This document shows, piece after piece, positions 6,880-8,504 of a DNA stretch of 8,504 bases. The stretch lies in NCBI GenBank assembly GCA_027483425.1, contig JAIXUR010000317.1:1-8504 (forward strand). Reading direction: 5' to 3'. This DNA comes from Cyanobacteriota bacterium. Its GTDB lineage: Bacteria; Cyanobacteriota; Cyanobacteriia; Phormidesmidales; Phormidesmidaceae. The translations under genes and the position numbers were made by a program. The notes under the pieces were generated by a model. It saw only the letters and a list, made by a program, of their open reading frames with translations. It searched no databases and was not told where the DNA came from. Position 1 is the first letter of the stretch. Each line of letters begins with the position of its first letter.

Positions 6880-6892
6880 CTCCTGCGCAGGA
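6880..6892 (-). promoter_or_regulatory. Ribosome-binding site of prxQ within a 12-bp perfect palindrome
   Basis: The Shine-Dalgarno AGGAG of the peroxiredoxin gene (minus strand, plus positions 6880-6884) overlaps the perfect palindrome TCCTGCGCAGGA (6881-6892). The palindrome could fold in the mRNA and partly hide the ribosome site, or serve as a binding site for a dimeric regulator. A TATTCT resembling a -10 box lies just upstream on the minus strand (6900-6905), without a good -35. Confidence 0.45.
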
Positions 6893-6976
6893 ATTTTTTA
6901 GAATACTGAATAAACCCACCGTCTGCGCGGCGGATAACCGTCTAGGGGTTGGGTTGGGTGCCCTAGTCTCTCGCGT

Positions 6977-7459
6977 AACGGCAAAACGGGCTTTCCCTTG
7001 GTCGATGCCAACCTGCGTGAGCTGGCCTGCTCTGGGTTTATGTCGAACCGGGGGCGGCAGAATGTGGCCAGCTTTCTGACCAAAAATCTGGGTATCGACT
7101 GGCGCTTGGGGGCCGAGTGGTTTGAGTCGCTGTTGGTTGACTACGACGTGTGCAGTAACTACGGCAACTGGAACTATGCCGCCGGGGTCGGCAACGATGC
7201 TCGGGGATTCCGCTACTTCAATATTTCTAAACAGGCCAAGGACTATGACCCCGAAGGCCTCTACGTCAAGCACTGGCTGCCGGAACTAGCGGCTATTCCT
7301 GCGGCCAAGGTGCACGAGCCCTGGCGGCTGCAGCCCGTGGAACAAAGGCGCTTTGGGGTCACCATCGGCGTTGACTACCCTGGCCCGGTGGTGGATTTGG
7401 CCAAGTCTGTGGCGGCCAACGAGAAAATCTACCACGCGGCCCGAGACCTTCGGGGGTAG
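6977..7459 (+). pseudogene. 5'-truncated cryptochrome DASH (C-terminal FAD-binding fragment)
   Basis: The plus frame ending at the TAG at 7459 encodes about 160 residues that closely resemble the C-terminal third of cryptochrome DASH: GKTGFPLVDANLREL, GFMSNRGRQN, DYDVCSNYGNWNYAAGVGNDARG and VKHWLPEL. These are FAD-pocket and adjacent helices. Full proteins have about 490 residues, with an N-terminal photolyase antenna domain that is missing here. Homology already holds upstream of the first usable start (TTG 6998) and fades near 6977. An in-frame TAA lies at 6935 and there is no ATG or ribosome site. The remaining part has no internal stop or frameshift, so the loss of the 5' part looks recent. 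The prxQ upstream region directly adjoins the break. A stand-alone expressed fragment is possible but unlikely, as half the FAD site and the antenna site would be absent. Confidence 0.85.
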
Positions 7460-7460
7460 G

Positions 7461-7523
7461 CAGGAGTCAGGGGTCAGGGGTCAGGGGTCAGGGGTTAGGG
7501 GTCAGGAGTCAGGAGTCAGGAAT
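7461..7523 (+). repeat. Heptanucleotide tandem repeat (STRR type), nine units
   Basis: Nine 7-bp units follow the cryptochrome remnant's stop almost directly. The pattern is CAGGRGT: four units are CAGGGGT, three are CAGGAGT, one is TAGGGGT and the last is CAGGAAT. Short tandemly repeated heptamers of this kind (STRR) are a known feature of cyanobacterial intergenic DNA. They are not a CRISPR array, as there are no spacers. Confidence 0.9.
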
Positions 7524-7554
7524 GCCCGGCTCTGTTGGATATTTCACAACTAAA

Positions 7555-7648
7555 GAGATTTCTGGAAAAGAAGATCTCCCCGGCAGGGGCGCAGAGCCCT
7601 GCGCCCTGGCCAGGAATCAAAATTCTTCGGTATTTTTGTGGCCAGAAT
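7555..7648. repeat. 94-bp interspersed-type repeat, copy 1
   Basis: This is the first of two tandem copies with a 103-bp period; 90 of 94 bases are identical. Each copy contains a hairpin with 8-bp arms GGGCGCAG and CTGCGCCC around a 4-base loop (7587-7606), the palindrome CTGGCCAG, the palindrome AGATCT, and short terminal arms TTCTGG/CCAGAA (7560-7565, 7642-7647). This looks like a non-coding, palindrome-rich repeat family. Similar GGGGCGCA...TGCGCCC cores are, from memory, widespread in cyanobacterial intergenic DNA. Confidence 0.85.
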
Positions 7649-7657
7649 TGTCCTGAG

Positions 7658-7751
7658 GAGATTTCTGGTAAAGAAGATCTCCTCGGTAGGGGCGCAGAGC
7701 CCTGCGCTCTGGCCAGGAATCAAAATTCTTCGGTATTTTTGTGGCCAGAAT
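7658..7751. repeat. 94-bp interspersed-type repeat, copy 2
   Basis: Second copy in the same orientation. It differs from copy 1 at four positions: one A to T and three C to T. The change in the second hairpin arm (CTGCGCTC) converts a G-C pair into a G-U pair in plus-strand RNA, so the fold survives there. The open frames that run through both copies are by-products of the repeat. Confidence 0.85.
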
Positions 7752-7815
7752 GCTCCTAGCCTCTAATCGTAGTCTTTGTAACGGTAAGGGTTGTTGAGCT
7801 AACATAGACTTCATA

Positions 7816-7915
7816 TATGCAGGGCTGGCATTGCAATAGTTTGCTTCCTAGGTTGCTTAGATAATGTTTGCGACCTAGGAGAGGCTTCTAAGACAGGGCT
7901 GGCACCCCCTGCATA
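7816..7915. repeat. 100-bp nested inverted-repeat element
   Basis: The outer arms TATGCAGGG (7816-7824) and CCCTGCATA (7907-7915) are perfect 9-bp inverted repeats. Inside, TCCTAGGTTGC (7846-7856) and GCGACCTAGGA (7870-7880) form an 11-bp stem with one G-U pair in plus-strand RNA and a 13-base loop. The 11-bp direct repeat CAGGGCTGGCA occurs near each end (7820-7830 and 7894-7904). The pentamer TCATA lies on both sides (7811-7815, 7917-7921), a possible target duplication. It may be a small non-autonomous mobile element or a structured RNA; the sequence alone does not decide. Confidence 0.5.
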
Positions 7916-7980
7916 GTCATAGATCCAACCTTTTAATCAAAACCTTAAATCAACTCGTTGAATTAGCCATTTGACCTACG

Positions 7981-8009
7981 ACCTCAGCTTTGGACGGCTG
8001 GGGTTTTTT
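7981..8009 (+). terminator. Intrinsic (rho-independent) terminator, plus strand
   Basis: ACCTCAGC (7981-7988) pairs with GCTGGGGT (7997-8004), including one U-G pair, around the 8-base loop TTTGGACG. A run of six T (8004-8009) follows. This is a classic terminator shape. The nearest plus-strand gene upstream is the cryptochrome remnant, more than 500 bases away, so it may end a small RNA from the preceding region, a long read-through transcript, or act as a barrier or attenuator in front of larE. Confidence 0.7.
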
Positions 8010-8089
8010 GTGCCCTGGCTAGGGCTATGGGGTGACGTGATCGGTGAGTACCCACTTCCCATCCATGCCGTGGCTCATTCTGACGTTGA

Positions 8090-8143
8090 GGGGAGACCAC
8101 AAACCCCGTTAGGATGAAGGAAGATAACCTCTCCCCATCCTAA
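8090..8143 (+). promoter_or_regulatory. Leader of the larE-like gene with interleaved (pseudoknot-type) arms
   Basis: Two inverted repeats interleave in the 70 bases before the start codon. GGGGAGA (8090-8096) can pair with TCTCCCC (8130-8136), and TTAGGATG (8109-8116) can pair with CATCCTAA (8136-8143). The order A-B-A'-B' is that of an H-type pseudoknot, or of two mutually exclusive stems, since the arms share base 8136. I do not recognise a known riboswitch consensus. Confidence 0.35.
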
Positions 8144-8160
8144 AATCTCGCCGACAAACC

Positions 8161-8504
8161 ATGGTGACTCAAAAACTAGACCAGCTTAAGGCTCTATTTG
8201 CCGCTATGGATCAGGCCTTGATTGCCTACTCGGGCGGGGTAGACAGCACCCTGGTGGCCAAGGTGGCCTACGATGTCCTGGGCGATCGCGCCCTGGCGGT
8301 TACCGCCAACTCCCCCTCCCTGCTGCCCGCCGATCTGGAAGAGGCCCAGGTGCAGGCGGCGGCCATTGGCATTGCCCACGAGATGGTCGCCACCCACGAG
8401 CTCGACAACCCCAGCTACGCCGCCAACCCCATTAACCGCTGCTACTTCTGCAAGAGCGAGCTGCACGACACCCTCAAGCCCCTGGCCCTAGAGCGGGGCT
8501 ATCC
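8161..8504 (+). CDS. larE: LarE-like ATP-dependent sacrificial sulfur transferase, N-terminal part; runs off the right edge
   Basis: The first 114 codons are present. An ATP-pyrophosphatase loop SGGVDST (24-30) follows a short N-terminal helix. NSPSLLPADLEEA (50-62) and the cysteine motif NRCYFCK (92-98, with Cys94 and Cys97) mark the LarE family of PP-loop sulfur transferases rather than NAD or GMP synthetases. LarE adds sulfur to the pyridinium precursor of the nickel-pincer cofactor, after adenylating its carboxylates. The Lactiplantibacillus plantarum enzyme gives up the sulfur of one of its own cysteines, while other members carry a [4Fe-4S] cluster held by three cysteines. The CxxC here suggests the cluster type (inference; the third cysteine would lie beyond the window). 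Homologues are also found without larA, so the role in this organism is open. The start is ATG 8161; no strong ribosome site is seen. GC-rich codon use matches the neighbours. Confidence 0.88.
   Translation, partial: MVTQKLDQLKALFAAMDQALIAYSGGVDSTLVAKVAYDVLGDRALAVTANSPSLLPADLEEAQVQAAAIGIAHEMVATHELDNPSYAANPINRCYFCKSELHDTLKPLALERGY

Larger units (their letters stand above)
7752..8160. other. About 400 bases without a protein gene, rich in inverted repeats
   Basis: No reading frame of credible length or composition is seen on either strand, and no tRNA-like cloverleaf or TPsiC motif is visible. The stretch holds the 100-bp nested inverted repeat (7816-7915), an intrinsic terminator (7981-8009), a small hairpin GCCCT-ggct-AGGGC (8012-8025) and the larE leader with overlapping arms (8090-8143), each listed separately where useful. 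Confidence 0.6.

Noticed and set aside
6872..7273. Minus-strand open frame opposite the cryptochrome remnant
   Set aside because: The plus strand shows clear cryptochrome DASH homology; the minus frame is its shadow.
7461..7751. CRISPR array
   Set aside because: The heptamers have no spacers and the 94-bp units are only two, with a 9-base gap between them; no repeat-spacer pattern and no cas genes are seen.
7535..7814. Small proteins encoded across the 94-bp repeats (7535-7759 plus, 7617-7814 minus)
   Set aside because: Their sequence is just the repeat read twice, with no ribosome site and no domain.
8010..8160. Known cyanobacterial riboswitch (glnA/glutamine, TPP, cobalamin, preQ1)
   Set aside because: None of the conserved core sequences I know for these classes is present.
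8194..8466. Antisense open frame within larE
   Set aside because: The sense frame has the PP-loop and LarE cysteine motif; the antisense is low-complexity Gly/Val/Gln.

Overview
The window is GC-rich and carries at least 13 copies of the octamer GCGATCGC (the HIP1 site typical of cyanobacteria). It also has a heptanucleotide STRR-type tandem repeat and proteins of cyanobacterial type: a FAAL-ACP/PKS pair, a NuiA-like inhibitor, PrxQ and cryptochrome DASH. The source is most likely a cyanobacterium, perhaps of the Leptolyngbya/Nodosilinea type. The genus is inferred from general look only.

Layout. (1) 1-4152, minus strand: a fatty acyl-AMP ligase fused to an acyl carrier protein (1705-4152). 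It is followed 20 bases later by a type I polyketide synthase whose ketosynthase and first acyltransferase residues are visible before the window ends (1-1684). Together they form a loading and first-extension unit for a lipid-primed polyketide. (2) 4153-4861: non-coding DNA around a small one-helix membrane protein (4420-4638, minus), which has a long stem-loop just after its stop. (3) 4862-5842, plus: an ABC transporter ATPase without its permease in view. It ends tail to tail with a NuiA-like nuclease inhibitor (5839-6249, minus), both genes using the same CTAG for their stop codons. (4) 6306-6410: a MITE-like inverted-repeat element between the inhibitor and the peroxiredoxin PrxQ gene (6408-6869, minus). 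(5) 6977-7459, plus: an open but 5'-truncated remnant of a cryptochrome DASH gene.

(6) 7460-8160 is about 700 bases without a convincing protein gene but dense in structure: nine heptamer repeats, two tandem 94-bp copies of a palindrome-rich element, a 100-bp nested inverted-repeat element, an intrinsic terminator with no obvious gene in front of it, and a leader with pseudoknot topology. (7) 8161-8504, plus: the first 114 codons of a LarE-like sulfur transferase, cut by the window edge.

The genes do not form one pathway. The FAAL-ACP and PKS clearly work together. The rest is a mosaic of housekeeping genes (PrxQ, LarE, ABC ATPase) with repeat insertions and a gene remnant between them. I found no clear undescribed multi-gene system. 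The most distinctive observations are the MITE-like element abutting the PrxQ stop codon, the structured 7.5-8.15 kb stretch, the truncated cryptochrome, and the stand-alone lipid-loading FAAL-ACP.
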